A DNA stretch of 5,492 nt from Bacillota bacterium (GTDB taxonomy: Bacteria; Bacillota; Clostridia; Oscillospirales; Oscillospiraceae), in assembly GCA_023393155.1 (NCBI GenBank), contig JAEWML010000025.1, positions 1 through 5,492 on the forward strand, written 5' to 3'. Shown here in pieces: positions 5,087 to 5,492 of the stretch (the stretch's first letter is position 1; every line of letters starts with the position of its first letter). The notes below the pieces were generated by a model. That model saw only the letters and a program-made list of their open reading frames with translations. It was not told the DNA's origin and did not search any database. A program made the position numbers and the translations under genes.

Positions 5087-5492
5087 TCACTGCTTTTTGT
5101 CGTCTTTCGCCTCCGAATGTGGGGCCGGGCGCTCCGCAAAATACGCCAGAGCGCCGCGCATGGGGGTGGTCTGATACCACAGCCGCAAGTCCAGTTGAAG
5201 CTGCCGCCCCTCGTCAGAGACAGTGACCAACAATCTGTCATCCTCAAGCTCTGCCGCCACAATCGTGGCCCAGTGCCAGCTTTGGAGGTTCTTCTCCCGG
5301 CCCCGGTGCAGGTTCAAAAACCCCACCGGGCAGTCGGACGTCAGTCCGGCCTCTATAAACTCCGCCAGCCGGGAAATAGCCGGGCGGCCCCTCGCCATGC
5401 GTCCGGGAAGCGTAAGGGCATGGGGTTCCAGCAAAATTCCCCGCTCCATCGCATATGCGGCGACGCCGTCCGAAAACAGCTCCACCCGGTTC
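5087..5492 (-). CDS. Uncharacterised protein, C-terminal part (possible papain/C39-like fold)
   Basis: The gene runs off the right edge: the frame is open from the stop at 5087-5089 to the window end, giving 134 visible residues. A GTG at 5485 could start it, but it has no visible ribosome binding site and the preceding codons stay open, so the true start is probably outside. Visible marks, counted from that GTG, are FLNL (56-59), SWHWATIV (69-76), a following strand ending in SDEG (90-93), LDLRLWYQT (98-106), and a charged Lys/Asp tail. The order His-Trp ... Asp-x-Gly ... Leu/Trp resembles the C-terminal half of papain-like or C39-like peptidases, with H71 and D91 as candidates; a catalytic Cys would have to be in the missing N-terminal part. 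I recall similar SWHW proteins as conserved hypotheticals in Clostridia, but no function. No signal peptide or membrane span is visible here. Confidence 0.7.
   Translation of the reverse strand, partial: NRVELFSDGVAAYAMERGILLEPHALTLPGRMARGRPAISRLAEFIEAGLTSDCPVGFLNLHRGREKNLQSWHWATIVAAELEDDRLLVTVSDEGRQLQLDLRLWYQTTPMRGALAYFAERPAPHSEAKDDKKQ

Noticed and set aside
4999..5092. Small minus-strand ORF between the two right-hand genes
   Set aside because: It would begin with a GTG overlapping the upstream stop codon, has no ribosome binding site, and runs through the kinase's own AGGAGG; no recognisable product.
4426..5226. Long plus-strand ORF opposite the kinase
   Set aside because: It is antisense to a well-supported kinase gene with clear motifs and a strong ribosome binding site. 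Its sequence is a GC-driven shadow with no known domain.
1..5492. CRISPR array, insertion sequence, toxin-antitoxin or phage module
   Set aside because: There are no regularly spaced repeats, transposase or integrase motifs, or paired small toxin/antitoxin genes anywhere in the window.

Overview
The window looks like a GC-rich chromosome segment from a spore-forming Firmicute, most likely a clostridial lineage related to the Oscillospiraceae/Ruminococcaceae. This is inferred from four things: a sporulation-type M23/M50 protease pair behind a sigma-E-like promoter, a greA-lysS operon, strong AGGAGG-type ribosome binding sites, and high-GC genes separated by AT-richer spacers. No species call is possible from sequence reading alone.

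Layout. Positions 1-20 hold the 5' end of a tRNA on the minus strand. It is preceded by a perfect TTGACA-17-TATAAT promoter. Back to back with it, on the plus strand, is a sigma-E-like promoter (126-154). This leads into two overlapping genes: a membrane-anchored M23 (LytM) peptidase of SpoIVFA/SpoIIQ type (183-1244) and a short M50 intramembrane protease of SpoIVFB type (1228-1827). A hairpin terminator wraps around the stop codon of the second gene. A second perfect TTGACA-17-TATAAT promoter (1873-1901) then drives greA (1980-2456) and lysS (2467-3966), possibly through a 17-codon leader ORF that overlaps the greA start by ATGA. lysS is followed by an AT-rich spacer and a strong terminator at 4075-4114.

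Positions 4115-4413 contain no convincing gene. They hold a nearly A-free pyrimidine tract and two further inverted repeats. From 4414 to the right edge everything is on the minus strand: a uridine-kinase-like P-loop kinase (4414-4998), and upstream of it the C-terminal part of an uncharacterised protein (5087 to beyond the window) with a possible papain/C39-like His-Asp pattern.

How the genes work together. In Bacillus, SpoIVFA holds and regulates SpoIVFB, which cleaves pro-sigma-K in the outer forespore membrane. The gene order, overlap and promoter type here fit that module, with two differences: the M23 active site is intact and the M50 protein lacks the C-terminal CBS domain. GreA (transcript cleavage factor) and LysS (lysyl-tRNA synthetase) form a housekeeping operon. 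The two minus-strand genes may be co-transcribed, but their functional link is unknown. I see no convincing new defence, mobile or secretion system here. The points most worth checking are the promoter-supported sporulation module, the greA leader ORF and the structured intergenic region after lysS.
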